From positions 1,760,501 through 1,824,500 of the forward strand of contig OY365741.1 of the NCBI GenBank assembly GCA_959347425.1: DNA of 64,000 nt. The letters are read 5' to 3'. A program made the translations under genes and the position numbers. The stretch's first letter is position 1. Each line of letters opens with the position of its first letter. Below the pieces are notes generated by a model, which was not told the DNA's origin, did not search any database, and saw nothing but the letters and a program-made list of their open reading frames with translations. This stretch comes from an uncultured Amylibacter sp. Lineage in GTDB: Bacteria > Pseudomonadota > Alphaproteobacteria > Rhodobacterales > Rhodobacteraceae. Positions 42,746 to 51,880 of the stretch are shown piece after piece.

Positions 42746-44173
42746 TCAGAACTTTTGTACAAAGCGTACCATTTTTTTCACAAACGCACTCTCAAACAAA
42801 CGCGGTGCGAAATACGCACCCGCAACCCGTTTGTTAATCTCACCCAATGTGGGGTAGGGCGCGACCATCGCGGCAACCTGCCCCATTTTCAAATCATTGG
42901 CAATCGCCAAAGCCCAAATGCCAATCAGCTCACCCGCTTGCTCGCCAACGATGGACGCACCGATGGGGCGACCTTTGACAACCATGACCTTCACCAACCC
43001 TTGGGTTTGCAACTGCGCACGGGCGCGGTCGTTTTCTGCATAGGGGAACCGCACGACTTCTAACGTCTTGCCAAATTTCTCCCGCGCTTGGGCTTCGGTA
43101 AGCCCAACCTGTGCCAATTCAGGCGAGGTATAAGTTGCCCACGGAATATGGCTGGTTTTCATTTTGGAGGACATACCAAACAACGCGGATTTCAAAATAA
43201 CACTAGCATGATAGCTGGCAACATGGGTGAATTGCAAACCCGCGGCAATATCACCGATAGCATAAACGCGGCGGTTGCTGGTTTTTAACGAGGCATCCAC
43301 TTTTATCCCACCGCGAGTTGGTTCTATCCCCCCCGCCGCCAAATCCAATTTATCAACATTCGGCTTGCGTCCAACAGCCATCAGCAAATGACTGCCTTTG
43401 TAAATCTTACCACCCTTTGTTTGCACGCGAATATCGCCCTTTTTACCGGTAATCTGTTCGGCAATCGCGCCCTCCACGATTTTCACGCCTTCCTTGGTAA
43501 TCGCTTTCAGGGCAACGGCGGTGAGTTCGGGATCGTCCTTGCCGAGGGCTTTAAACCCCTCCAAAACCGTGACTTCGCAACCCAAACGCAGATGCGCCTG
43601 TGCCAATTCCATGCCGATGGGTCCGCCGCCGATGACGATCAAATGTTCAGGGCGTTTTTGCAAGGCAAAGATGGTTTCATTGGTGTAATAGGGGACTTTG
43701 TCCAGCCCGTTAATCGGTGGCACAAACGGGGCAGAGCCTGTTGATATCACAAACCGCCTTGCCGTGATGGTGAATTTGCCCGCCTGCACTTGGGTGGGGG
43801 ATATAAACCGCCCGTATTCGGTGATGACTCGCACGCCAAGCGATTCGAATCGCTCGACACTATCATGGGGTTCAATCCCCTTAATAACTTTGGCAACATG
43901 GCGTTTAGCGGCGGTATAATCGATTTCGGGCTTATGCGGTTTCACGCCAAACCGCGCCCCGCTTTGCATCGCGTGGGCGTGTTTCGCCGCGGCAATTAAC
44001 GCCTTTGATGGCACACAGCCGTAATTCAGGCAATCCCCGCCCATTTTATGCCCTTCCAGCAGAACGACTTTCGCGCCCATTTGCACAGCACCCGCCGCGA
44101 CGGATAACCCGCCAGAGCCCCCGCCAATAACGCATAAATCGGTTTTAATATGGTTTTTTGTCTCGTTTTTCAT
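42746..44173 (-). CDS. FAD-dependent disulfide oxidoreductase (mercuric reductase/Lpd-like)
   Basis: A 475-residue class I pyridine nucleotide-disulfide reductase. FAD site DLCVIGGGSGGLSVAAGA (about 11-28), redox disulfide GGDCLNYGCVPSKALIAAAK (about 47-66), NAD site IVIGGGPIGMELAQAHLRLG (about 182-200), GDIA near 315 and a C-terminal dimer domain (ATYTSPELAQVGLTEAQA, then AMVAPYPTLGEINKRVAGAYF). The HPT-type His-Glu pair of true lipoamide dehydrogenases is replaced by APYPT-LGE, as in the group paired with TVP38 proteins. The start overlaps the upstream TVP38 gene, so the two are coupled. The substrate is unknown. Confidence 0.9.
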   Translation of the reverse strand: MKNETKNHIKTDLCVIGGGSGGLSVAAGAVQMGAKVVLLEGHKMGGDCLNYGCVPSKALIAAAKHAHAMQSGARFGVKPHKPEIDYTAAKRHVAKVIKGIEPHDSVERFESLGVRVITEYGRFISPTQVQAGKFTITARRFVISTGSAPFVPPINGLDKVPYYTNETIFALQKRPEHLIVIGGGPIGMELAQAHLRLGCEVTVLEGFKALGKDDPELTAVALKAITKEGVKIVEGAIAEQITGKKGDIRVQTKGGKIYKGSHLLMAVGRKPNVDKLDLAAGGIEPTRGGIKVDASLKTSNRRVYAIGDIAAGLQFTHVASYHASVILKSALFGMSSKMKTSHIPWATYTSPELAQVGLTEAQAREKFGKTLEVVRFPYAENDRARAQLQTQGLVKVMVVKGRPIGASIVGEQAGELIGIWALAIANDLKMGQVAAMVAPYPTLGEINKRVAGAYFAPRLFESAFVKKMVRFVQKF

Positions 44174-44907
44174 TTTGTGTCTTCTTTCCTAAGTCGTTTG
44201 ATAATAATCGGCAAAACTGCCAAAATACAGAGCCCGATAATCGGCCCCAGAATGTAAGGTTCAAAAATAATCCCTAAATTGGGGTCTTCACCACGGGCGA
44301 AAACTCCGCCCAAACCCGCGCCAACAGCCGTATAAACAAAACTGCCCGGCATAATACCGAAAAACGTGGTTAGGGCAAAATTGCGCAATCCAACACCCAG
44401 AAACGCAGGGGCGAGGTTGGCAACAAAAAACGGCACAGCAGGGACAAGCCGCATCAAAAACAAATAGCTGATTTCATTATCGCGCAGACCTTGTTCCATA
44501 CGGGTCATCAAACCCGCGTTGCCTTTTGTATTCAGCCGTTTGTGCAAGGCATCGCCCGCACCCATTTTTGCCGCCATAAAAATCCCGCATGCACCGATAG
44601 TCGCGGCTATCACAACGAAAAATCCGCCCGGAAATAGCCCGAATAAAAACCCACCTGTCAGGGTCATTAACGCCCCACCGGGCAGGGAAAACGCAACCAC
44701 CAGAATATAGGCGAGCATAAAAACCAGCACCGCCAGCAGATAATTATTATCCCGCCAGTCTATTAAAAAAGTGCGATTATCGCGCAGGGTATCAAAGCTG
44801 AGCACATCACGTAGCAGAAAAAACCCCGCCAGTGCAACGATAAGAATCACGATAAGGGGAATCATGCGTTTTAACGCACCCGATTCGGTTTTTTTAGAGG
44901 GGGTCAT
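44170..44907 (-). CDS. TVP38/TMEM64 (DedA-like) membrane protein
   Basis: A 245-residue inner-membrane protein with about six hydrophobic stretches. The family core appears as VAFSLPGGALMTLTGGFLFGLFPGGFFVVIAATIGACGIF (about 67-106) and LRLVPAVPFFVANLAPAFLGVGLRNFALTTFFGIMPGSFVYTAVGAGL (about 152-200). SNARE-associated/DedA-like proteins are implicated in lipid scrambling and envelope homeostasis. It shares an ATGA junction with the flavoprotein downstream, a recurring bacterial pairing. Confidence 0.92.
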   Translation of the reverse strand: MTPSKKTESGALKRMIPLIVILIVALAGFFLLRDVLSFDTLRDNRTFLIDWRDNNYLLAVLVFMLAYILVVAFSLPGGALMTLTGGFLFGLFPGGFFVVIAATIGACGIFMAAKMGAGDALHKRLNTKGNAGLMTRMEQGLRDNEISYLFLMRLVPAVPFFVANLAPAFLGVGLRNFALTTFFGIMPGSFVYTAVGAGLGGVFARGEDPNLGIIFEPYILGPIIGLCILAVLPIIIKRLRKEDTK

Positions 44908-45097
44908 GCCGTGGTTTCCTTAGGATATAGTCTTTAACGCGAATGCGTTGGGCTGATTTCGTATGATTCGCCAAGATTTACCACATAACCCGCGTTATTC
45001 CCACTTTAATTTGTTGCTTTTTCTTAACAATCGGTAAAAAAAACTTCATAATTCACGCGAATCAGCCCGAATCCAAAAAAAATCCCAAAAAACAGGC

Positions 45098-45126
45098 TTG
45101 ACAAAATCGCAAATCCTCTTTAATTG
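45098..45126 (+). promoter_or_regulatory. Candidate rpmH promoter
   Basis: TTGACA at 45098-45103 is followed 15-17 bases later by TTTAAT/TAATTG (45119-45126). The start codon of rpmH is at 45153, preceded by AAGGAGA. The -35 is perfect while the -10 is weak. Confidence 0.5.
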
Positions 45127-45152
45127 GGGATAAATCTTGAAGGAGACCTCTT

Positions 45153-45287
45153 ATGAAACGGACATTCCAACCCAGCAACCTTGTGCGCAAGCACCGTCAC
45201 GGGTTTCGCTCTCGTATGGCGACAAAAAACGGTCGGCGGATTTTGAACCGTCGGCGGGCGCAGGGGCGTAAGAACCTTTGCGCATAG
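45153..45287 (+). CDS. rpmH: 50S ribosomal protein L34
   Basis: A 44-residue ribosomal protein, read directly from the DNA. It begins [20 protein letters not shown] and ends with the basic [12 protein letters not shown]; nearly every residue matches the universal L34 pattern. The ribosome site AAGGAGA is strong. It lies 47 bases upstream of rnpA, the conserved bacterial order. dnaA does not precede it here. Confidence 0.97.
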   Translation: MKRTFQPSNLVRKHRHGFRSRMATKNGRRILNRRRAQGRKNLCA

Positions 45288-45334
45288 CGCAGGGGGCTGT
45301 ATCCCGCAGCCCTGTATCGCAAAGCCCAGTTCCA

Positions 45335-47083
45335 ATGGTCGAGCTAACATCGCTTAAGAAACGTTATGATTTCCTTGCCTGTGCTAAGGCGAATCGCGTG
45401 CGCTCGCAGGGGTTTTACCTGCAAGCACAGCCACGCGGCGATGATGATGCACGGATTCACTTTGGGCTGACATGCTCGCGTAAGGTGGGCGATGCGGTTG
45501 TGCGTAATCGGGCGAAACGCCGTTTGCGACAGGCGGCGTGTAGCGTATTGCCCGAATGTGGGCGGGCTGGTTGGAACTATGTTTTGATTGGATTGGCAGA
45601 GGCGACGGTGATTCGCGATTGGGATGCGTTGTTGGAGGATTTGCGTAAGGCTATCAAACGGATTCACGATATGCCGATTGAGGAAGAAGAGGTTGTGGCG
45701 GTGGCGAAACCCTATAAGAAACCCGCGCCCCGTACCTATAAACGCACGGGTGAGCATACGGGCGAATGGACAGAGCCCGCGCCAGAGAGCGACTATAAGC
45801 CCAAGCCACGGGGTGATTCGCGGGGTGATTCGCGCGAACCACGCAGGAATTCGGGGCGGGAGTCTGGACGCGATTCAGGACGCGACTGGGATGAAACAAA
45901 ATACAAACAAACGGCAGACCAACCCATCGCGCAATCGATGGACTCGACAGAAAAATCAGCAGAAAAATCAGTAGAAAAATCAATGGACACACAGACTTAC
46001 CAACCAACGCACTCTTTGCCCGATAGCCGTGCGCGTAGCATAACCCGTGGCTGGACCGACAGCCGAACCAGTGGCGGTTGGACGGACAACCGCACCTATA
46101 AAACCGACTATGATGATGAACCGCAGGAGGAACGCAAATCCGAAGAACGAGGCGAACGCTCGGGTGGCGGACGTGACGGCGGACGCGGGGGCGGGCGTGA
46201 TGGTCGACGTGATAGCAAACCACGCGGGCGAGATGGCGGGCGAGATGGTGGGCGCAATGATTGGAAACCACGCGGGCGACCCGATGATAGAAGAGACGAC
46301 CGCAGGGATGACAAACCAAGAGGCGGTGGTTGGAAAGGCAAACCCTCTGGCGACCGTACCGACTGGAAACCACGCGGGCGACCCGATGATAGGCGTGACG
46401 ATAGACGCGACGACAAACCAAGAGGCGACCGTCCAAGAGAAGGCGGTTGGAAGGGCAAACCCTCTGGCGAACGTACCGACTGGAAACCTCGCGGGCGACC
46501 CGATGATAGAAGAGACGACAGGCGAGATGACAAACCAAGAGGCGACCGCCCAAGAGAGGGTGGCTGGAAGGGCAAACCTTCAGGCGACCGTACCGACTGG
46601 AAACCACGTGGGCGGCCCGATGGCAGAAGAGATGACAGGCGAGACGATAAACCAAGAGGCGACCGCCCAAGTGGTGGTGGCTGGAAAGGCAAACCTTCTG
46701 GCGAACGTACCGATTGGAAACCACGCGGGCGACCCGATGATAGAAGAGACGATAGGCGAGACGACAAACCAAGAAGCGACCGCCCAAGCGGTGGTGGTTG
46801 GAAGGGCAAACCATCAGGCGACCGCCCAAGCGGTGGTGGCTGGAAGGGAAAACCCTCTGGCGAACGCAGGGATGACCGCAAGGATTACGGGCGCGATGAC
46901 AAGCCAAGTGGCGGTTGGAAACCCAAACCAGCGGGCGAGCGTAAATACGACCGTGACGGCAAACCAACTGGCAGACCCCCAGGCAGACCGACTGGAAAAC
47001 CATCAGGCAGACCACAGGGCAGACCTACAGGAAAACCCTCTGGTCAACGGACAAAAAGCCCCCCACGTAACCGAGACTCATGA
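45335..47083 (+). CDS. rnpA: RNase P protein component with a very long Arg/Gly/Asp-rich extension
   Basis: The first 112 residues are ordinary RnpA, the protein cofactor that helps RNase P RNA mature tRNA 5' ends: [44 protein letters not shown] (RNR motif, about 48-70) and the final helix [14 protein letters not shown]. The frame then stays open for about 470 more codons. This tail has a Lys/Pro/Ser/Arg region (115-300), five tandem [13 protein letters not shown] repeats (about 310-500; unit 39 residues, the first 34) and a [13 protein letters not shown] end. It is intrinsically disordered in character and resembles RGG-like RNA-binding tails. ATG 45335 matches family starts. The stop overlaps yidD (ATGA). 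Normal bacterial RnpA is about 110-150 residues, so the fourfold length is exceptional. Confidence 0.85.
   Translation: MVELTSLKKRYDFLACAKANRVRSQGFYLQAQPRGDDDARIHFGLTCSRKVGDAVVRNRAKRRLRQAACSVLPECGRAGWNYVLIGLAEATVIRDWDALLEDLRKAIKRIHDMPIEEEEVVAVAKPYKKPAPRTYKRTGEHTGEWTEPAPESDYKPKPRGDSRGDSREPRRNSGRESGRDSGRDWDETKYKQTADQPIAQSMDSTEKSAEKSVEKSMDTQTYQPTHSLPDSRARSITRGWTDSRTSGGWTDNRTYKTDYDDEPQEERKSEERGERSGGGRDGGRGGGRDGRRDSKPRGRDGGRDGGRNDWKPRGRPDDRRDDRRDDKPRGGGWKGKPSGDRTDWKPRGRPDDRRDDRRDDKPRGDRPREGGWKGKPSGERTDWKPRGRPDDRRDDRRDDKPRGDRPREGGWKGKPSGDRTDWKPRGRPDGRRDDRRDDKPRGDRPSGGGWKGKPSGERTDWKPRGRPDDRRDDRRDDKPRSDRPSGGGWKGKPSGDRPSGGGWKGKPSGERRDDRKDYGRDDKPSGGWKPKPAGERKYDRDGKPTGRPPGRPTGKPSGRPQGRPTGKPSGQRTKSPPRNRDS
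46262..46832 (+). repeat. 117-bp tandem repeats inside rnpA
   Basis: Five units start at the TGG codons at 46262, 46364, 46481, 46598 and 46715. Spacing is 102 bp for the first interval and 117 bp for the next three, always a multiple of three. Each encodes [33 protein letters not shown] and (D/E)RTD. Small substitutions distinguish the units. The T-poor sequence leaves long open shadow frames on both strands. Confidence 0.92.
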
Positions 47084-47325
47084 CCCCCCTTGCTTTTATC
47101 CTTGCCCTGCCCATCCGCGCCTATCGCGTGATTTTCTCACCCATCGTTGGGCATAATTGCCGATTTCAACCGACATGTTCGGCCTATGGGTTGGAGGCTT
47201 TGGCGAAACACGGCGGTATTAAAGGCACATATCTAACGATAAAACGGATTTTGCGGTGTCATCCTATGGGCGGAGCGGGGCTTGACCCCGTGCCAGACCC
47301 TCTGCATGAGAAAAAGCACGATTAG
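47080..47325 (+). CDS. yidD: Membrane protein insertion efficiency factor YidD
   Basis: An 81-residue peripheral membrane protein that assists YidC-dependent insertion. The amphipathic start [21 protein letters not shown] is followed by the Cys motif [15 protein letters not shown] (about 27-41), then [20 protein letters not shown]. Its ATG overlaps the rnpA stop, so translation is coupled despite the long rnpA tail. yidC, normally next, is absent; repeat R6 follows directly and the TAG stop borders its first array. Confidence 0.95.
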   Translation: MTPLAFILALPIRAYRVIFSPIVGHNCRFQPTCSAYGLEALAKHGGIKGTYLTIKRILRCHPMGGAGLDPVPDPLHEKKHD

Positions 47326-47829
47326 TGGTTAGCGATTAACGATTAATTTTTTAGCCCTTCGGGTCTTCGTCATAACTTCGTTATGCCAACCAGCGTGGTC
47401 TTTTGTGCGTAGCCCCCGCTTCGCGGGGGCATGCCAAAAGCCCTTTGGTTATAAGATGCTAGGGATTCTATAAAATTACTATCTGGAATAGCAAGACGTT
47501 AGATTGGATTATTTGCAAAGAATACTTGGGAAGTGGCGATAGGCAATTTCTAAATTTATTTAGGCTGTGCCTAGATGCTCGGATAGGCTTTAGCCATAAA
47601 AACCCGTCCGCCCAAGCCTCGCAGAGGGGTGGGCGGGCGGGAAGCCCGAACGCAGGGGCTTGCCCCGAAGTGAGGGCGAAAGCAAAAAACCATTCACCTC
47701 TCGCCATTAACCGCTAATCGTTAATTTTAGCCCTTGCGGGTCTTCGTCATCCCTGCGGGATGCCGACCAATCAAGAAGTGGCAAAAACATTCACCGTTAA
47801 TCGCTAATCGTTAATCGTTAAATAGACAG
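47326..47829 (+). repeat. Modular intergenic repeat R6, with a second H1 copy
   Basis: A full copy between convergent yidD and the DUF1223 gene. TTAGCGATTAACGA array (47329-47346); H1 CATAAC-TTC-GTTATG (47371-47385); H2 inner stem GCCCCCGC-TTC-GCGGGGGC (47412-47430); core 47468-47600; GC-rich block with CCTC-GCA-GAGG and GGGGC-TT-GCCCC; TTAACCGCTAATCGTTAA array (47707-47726); second H1 CATCCC-TGC-GGGATG (47748-47762); GACCAATCAAGAAGTGGC as also found after H1 in R1; final TTAATCG array (47793-47822). Confidence 0.87.
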
Positions 47830-47831
47830 GG

Positions 47832-48581
47832 CTATTCGCTCAACCGTCTTGCAATCAAAATAGGCCCTTGCCCGCGATTTTGTACAATCACTGCAACGGG
47901 TTCATCCCGCGTCAATGTATGGCTTAGATTAATCTCAGACTCCCCGTCCCAATCGGCTATCTTCTCAATATGCGACACGACATTATTGTATTCCATCTCC
48001 CGCCCGCTCAGCTCTCCGCGTTCAATCGGCACAATCGTTTTGGGCTCAAAATGCACCAGATTCACATCCGACCGCCCCAAATTTCCACCCAAACTGGACA
48101 GCATAATGCTTAAAACATCATCATCGCGTTGTAAATGCAGGGTCGCTGGCTCTACCTGCGCCCGCGCCTGTTTGATTAAATCGCGCACCCGCGCAGGACT
48201 AGCCCCAACACCGCCCGCCACCTGCCCAGTGGCATGAACCACGGTTTGCGGGGTCACCAGAGTATATCGGCTGGGCAGCACTATATTATAAATCTCTTGA
48301 CGTTCGGTGTGTTTTGGGTCGGCCATTTCATCCTTCCAGCCCAGATGATCCCAGTAATCCACGTGCAAACTGATACCAATCACATCGCTATATTGTTCTA
48401 GGATTTTGCGAAACATCGCATCGGCGGGGGGGCAGGACGAGCACCCTTGGGAGGTGAATAATTCTATCACGACAACGGATTTGTCGGTTGTATCATCGGC
48501 GTAGGCTGGGGCTATGGCTGTTGCCATCGCGATAATGGTTGCGGTTATGATATATTTGAGCAGGTGGAGTTTATGTAACAT
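47832..48581 (-). CDS. DUF1223 secreted thioredoxin-fold protein
   Basis: A 249-residue protein with a signal peptide (YIITATIIAMATAIAPAYA, cleaved near residue 28). The mature N-terminus has the thioredoxin-like ELFTSQGCSSCPPADAMFRKI (CxxC at about 51-54) and HVDYWDHLGWKDEMADPKHTERQ, the hallmark of DUF1223. QTVVHATGQVAGG follows. Function is not established; a periplasmic redox role is plausible from the CxxC motif. The stop lies at the edge of repeat R6. Divergent from the BRCT gene. Confidence 0.9.
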   Translation of the reverse strand: MLHKLHLLKYIITATIIAMATAIAPAYADDTTDKSVVVIELFTSQGCSSCPPADAMFRKILEQYSDVIGISLHVDYWDHLGWKDEMADPKHTERQEIYNIVLPSRYTLVTPQTVVHATGQVAGGVGASPARVRDLIKQARAQVEPATLHLQRDDDVLSIMLSSLGGNLGRSDVNLVHFEPKTIVPIERGELSGREMEYNNVVSHIEKIADWDGESEINLSHTLTRDEPVAVIVQNRGQGPILIARRLSE

Positions 48582-48787
48582 AGTCTTTGGCGTACCTTTT
48601 CTTTTGGCAAAATAATCTTTGCCTCTATCCTTTTATGGAAAAATAGATTCAAATGCCAATAAAGATTTCGCGAGCAGGGCGAAAAACGGCGAAATACACA
48701 AAGAATTGATGATTTTGACTTCTAAACTTCTAAATTTTTGCTTTAATCAATCTTACTATACAAAAAATTTAACTCGGAGGACATCCA

Positions 48788-49159
48788 ATGACAAGCAACA
48801 ATAAACCTAAAGACCCAGATAGTATTCTTAGGTCAAGATTTAACAAAACGAAAGAAGAGATAGAAAAATTATCCCTTAGTGAAAAATGGAAGATCATATA
48901 CAGCGCTCCTAAAAAAGGTCGTGATAATCGCGATCCAATCTGTTTTACAGGTTTTGATACAAATCAGGAAAAAGAAGACCTCATAGAACTTATTAAGGAC
49001 AGCACGATATACAAAAGAACCAGAGAAGTACGGAAAAGTACTAAATTTCTTGTTTGTGGTGCAGGAAAACCCGGCCCCGTTAAAATGGAAAAAGCTGAGC
49101 AGTACAATGTTAAAATATTAGACAAAGCCGCGTATTTACAATTAATTAAAACGGGTTAA
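48788..49159 (+). CDS. Stand-alone BRCT-domain protein, AT-rich
   Basis: A 123-residue protein. Residues about 54-122 look like a single BRCT domain: ICFTGFDTNQEKEDLIELI (start strand and helix), VRKSTKFLVCGAGKPGPVKMEKAEQYNVKIL (the strand T-x-LV..G.GK..KA pattern) and the ending YLQLIK. BRCT domains bind phosphopeptides or DNA ends and in bacteria are usually fused to DNA ligase. The first 50 residues are charged and helical with no assigned domain. The ribosome site CGGAGGA is strong. The sequence is A-rich relative to neighbours, pointing to acquisition. Convergent with acnA. Confidence 0.72.
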   Translation: MTSNNKPKDPDSILRSRFNKTKEEIEKLSLSEKWKIIYSAPKKGRDNRDPICFTGFDTNQEKEDLIELIKDSTIYKRTREVRKSTKFLVCGAGKPGPVKMEKAEQYNVKILDKAAYLQLIKTG

Positions 49160-49170
49160 CTTCCCTAACC

Positions 49171-51864
49171 CTACCCCGCCTTTGCCAAATCGCGCAACAC
49201 ATAGTGCAACACCCCGCCATTGCGGACATAATCAATTTCAATCCCCGTATCTATGCGACAGGTTAATTCCACCTGTTTCACATCACCATTGGCGTATTTA
49301 ATAGTACATGGCACCTTTGATAACGGCACCAAATCCCCCGCCAACCCAGCGATGCTAATCTGCTCATCGCCGCGAAGCCCCAGAGTTTTCCGCGTATCGC
49401 CTGCACTGAATTCAAACGGAATAACCCCCATTCCAACTAGGTTAGAACGATGAATCCGCTCAAAACTCTCAGCTATCACCGCCTTTACCCCCAGCAACGC
49501 GGTCCCTTTGGCCGCCCAATCGCGCGAGCTACCCATACCGTATTGCTCGCCACCGATAACAACCAGAGGCACGCCGTCATTTTGAAACGCCATCGCCACA
49601 TCAAAAATAGACTCCTGCTTGCCGTCCGCCCCGACGGTATAACCGCCCTCAACCCCGTCCAGCATTTCATTCTTTATACGGATATTGGCGAAAGTCCCAC
49701 GCATCATCACCTCGTGATTGCCGCGCCTTGCGCCATAGGAATTGAACTCCCGCACAGGCACTTGGCGATCGTTCAAATACTGCCCCGCAGGGGTGGTTTC
49801 TTTGAACGAACCAGCAGGGCTGATATGGTCGGTGGTAATCATATCGCCCAATACCGCCAGAATCCGCGCGTTGTTAATGTCAGAGATAACCCCTGCCTCT
49901 GCCTTCATTCCCTTAAAATAAGGCGGATTTTGCACATAAGTAGAATTCACTGGCCAATCGTAAGTTTTCTCGGCACTGACCTTTACTGCCCGCCATTTGT
50001 CATCACCCTTAAACACATCGGCGTATTTGCTGATAAAAGCATCACGGGTGACGGTGCGTTCAACCAGCTCTGCCACCTCTTGCGACGTTGGCCAAATATC
50101 GCGCAAATACACATCGCGCCCGTTTTTATCCTGCCCCAAAGCGTCCTTGACCAAATCAATATCCATCGTTCCCGCGATAGCGTAAGCCACGACCAAAGGT
50201 GGGCTTGCCAGATAATTGGCGCGGACATCCGGGCTTATCCGTCCTTCAAAATTGCGGTTGCCTGATAGCACCGATACGGCGACCAAATCACCCTGGGCTA
50301 TCGCGCCCGATAATTCGGTTTGAATCGGCCCCGAATTGCCAATACAAGTCGTGCAACCATAGCCGACCAGATGAAACCCCAGTGCGTCCAAATCCTTTTG
50401 CAAATCGGCCGCTTCCAGATAGCTGGACACGACCTGCGAGCCAGGCGCAAGCGAAGTTTTCACCCAAGGTTTGCGGTTTAATCCCAATGCCGCCGCCTTT
50501 CGTGCGACCAGCCCCGCGCCTATCATAACATAGGGGTTAGAGGTATTGGTACAAGACGTAATAGAGGCAATGACAATCTTACCACTGTTCATTTTGTAAT
50601 CCTCACCCGCTACATCAACCTGTTTATCCATGGGGCGTTTGAAGGTATTTTTCATTTCATCCTGAAACGCGGTTTGCGCTTCGCTGAGCAAAACATAATC
50701 CTGCGGGCGTTTTGGACCAGAAATCGCGGGGACAATACTGCACATATCCAAATGCAGTTTATCGGTATAAATCGGGGCATAGTCGGCCCCACGCCACAAT
50801 CCATTCGCCTTGGCGTAGGCTTTCACCAGGGCAATCCGTGTATCCTCACGCCCGGTGTTTTTCAAATAACGCAAGGTTTCATCGTCAATAGGAAAAAACC
50901 CGCAGGTCGCGCCGTATTCTGGTGCCATATTGGCGATGGTGGCGCGGTCTGCCAAGGGTAATTTATCCAGCCCTTTGCCGTAGAATTCCACGAATTTGCC
51001 AACCACGCCTTTGGCACGGAGCATCTCCACAACCTTTAGCACCAAATCCGTGCCAGTCGTGCCTTCGCCCATTTCACCTGTTAATTCAAACCCAACAACC
51101 TCTGGTATCAGCATAGAAATGGGCTGCCCTAGCATTGCCGCCTCAGCCTCTATCCCGCCGACTCCCCAACCCAAAACTGCCACGCCATTGACCATAGTCG
51201 TATGGCTATCCGTGCCAACCAATGTATCGGGGTAGGCAACCTGTGCGCCATTTTGGTCGCTATCCGTCCAAACGGTTTGCGATAGATATTCCAGATTTAC
51301 TTGATGGCAAATCCCTGTGCCTGGGGGGACAACCCTGAAATTATCAAAGGCTTTCTGCCCCCATTTTAGGAAACTATAGCGTTCCATATTGCGTTCATAT
51401 TCGCGTTCCACATTCATCTGAAACGCGCGGGGTGTGCCGAAAGCATCAATCATAACCGAATGGTCAATCACCAAATCAACGGGGTTCAGCGGATTGATTT
51501 TATCCGCATCCCCGCCCAAGGCGACTATCCCATCGCGCATCGCTGCCAAATCAACCACGGCTGGCACACCCGTGAAGTCTTGCAATAAAATCCGTGCGGG
51601 GCGATAGGCGATTTCACGCGGGTTTTTACCGCCCTGTTTTGCCCAAAGAGCAAAGGCCTTTATATCATCAAGGGAAATGGTTTTGCCGTTATCTTCAAAA
51701 CGGAGCAGGTTTTCCAAAACCACACGCAAAACCGCGGGCAGGTTTGAAAAATCGCCAAGCCCTGCGTCCGTGGCCGCCTGTATGGAATAATAATCAAACG
51801 AGTCGGTGCCAAGGGCTAGGGTTTTGCGGGTTTTTGCGGAATCTGTGCCGACGGTGATTGTCAT
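49171..51864 (-). CDS. acnA: Aconitate hydratase A
   Basis: An 897-residue 4Fe-4S enzyme of the citric acid cycle, converting citrate to isocitrate. Iron-sulfur ligands are in ASITSCTNTSNP (about 432-443) and GYGCTTCIGNSGP (about 498-510). Other landmarks are VDLVIDHSVMIDAFG, GTDSHTTMVNGVAVLGWGVGGIEAEA (about 218-243), DMITTDHISPAGSF and GEQYGMGSSRDWAAKGTALLGVKAVIAESFERIHRSNLVGMGVIP (swivel domain). The length matches AcnA. Monocistronic as far as can be seen. Confidence 0.97.
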   Translation of the reverse strand: MTITVGTDSAKTRKTLALGTDSFDYYSIQAATDAGLGDFSNLPAVLRVVLENLLRFEDNGKTISLDDIKAFALWAKQGGKNPREIAYRPARILLQDFTGVPAVVDLAAMRDGIVALGGDADKINPLNPVDLVIDHSVMIDAFGTPRAFQMNVEREYERNMERYSFLKWGQKAFDNFRVVPPGTGICHQVNLEYLSQTVWTDSDQNGAQVAYPDTLVGTDSHTTMVNGVAVLGWGVGGIEAEAAMLGQPISMLIPEVVGFELTGEMGEGTTGTDLVLKVVEMLRAKGVVGKFVEFYGKGLDKLPLADRATIANMAPEYGATCGFFPIDDETLRYLKNTGREDTRIALVKAYAKANGLWRGADYAPIYTDKLHLDMCSIVPAISGPKRPQDYVLLSEAQTAFQDEMKNTFKRPMDKQVDVAGEDYKMNSGKIVIASITSCTNTSNPYVMIGAGLVARKAAALGLNRKPWVKTSLAPGSQVVSSYLEAADLQKDLDALGFHLVGYGCTTCIGNSGPIQTELSGAIAQGDLVAVSVLSGNRNFEGRISPDVRANYLASPPLVVAYAIAGTMDIDLVKDALGQDKNGRDVYLRDIWPTSQEVAELVERTVTRDAFISKYADVFKGDDKWRAVKVSAEKTYDWPVNSTYVQNPPYFKGMKAEAGVISDINNARILAVLGDMITTDHISPAGSFKETTPAGQYLNDRQVPVREFNSYGARRGNHEVMMRGTFANIRIKNEMLDGVEGGYTVGADGKQESIFDVAMAFQNDGVPLVVIGGEQYGMGSSRDWAAKGTALLGVKAVIAESFERIHRSNLVGMGVIPFEFSAGDTRKTLGLRGDEQISIAGLAGDLVPLSKVPCTIKYANGDVKQVELTCRIDTGIEIDYVRNGGVLHYVLRDLAKAG

Positions 51865-51880
51865 GTGTTTGCTTTCTTTG

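Noticed and set aside
45654..47156. Long shadow frames over the rnpA repeats on both strands (for example 46047-47156 plus, 45654-47015 minus)
   Set aside because: They result from the T-poor, multiple-of-three repeat sequence. Only the rnpA frame joins a known domain and ends in the normal yidD overlap.
48619..48804. 61-codon open frame upstream of the BRCT gene
   Set aside because: No ribosome site, no family resemblance, and it overlaps the well-supported start at 48788.
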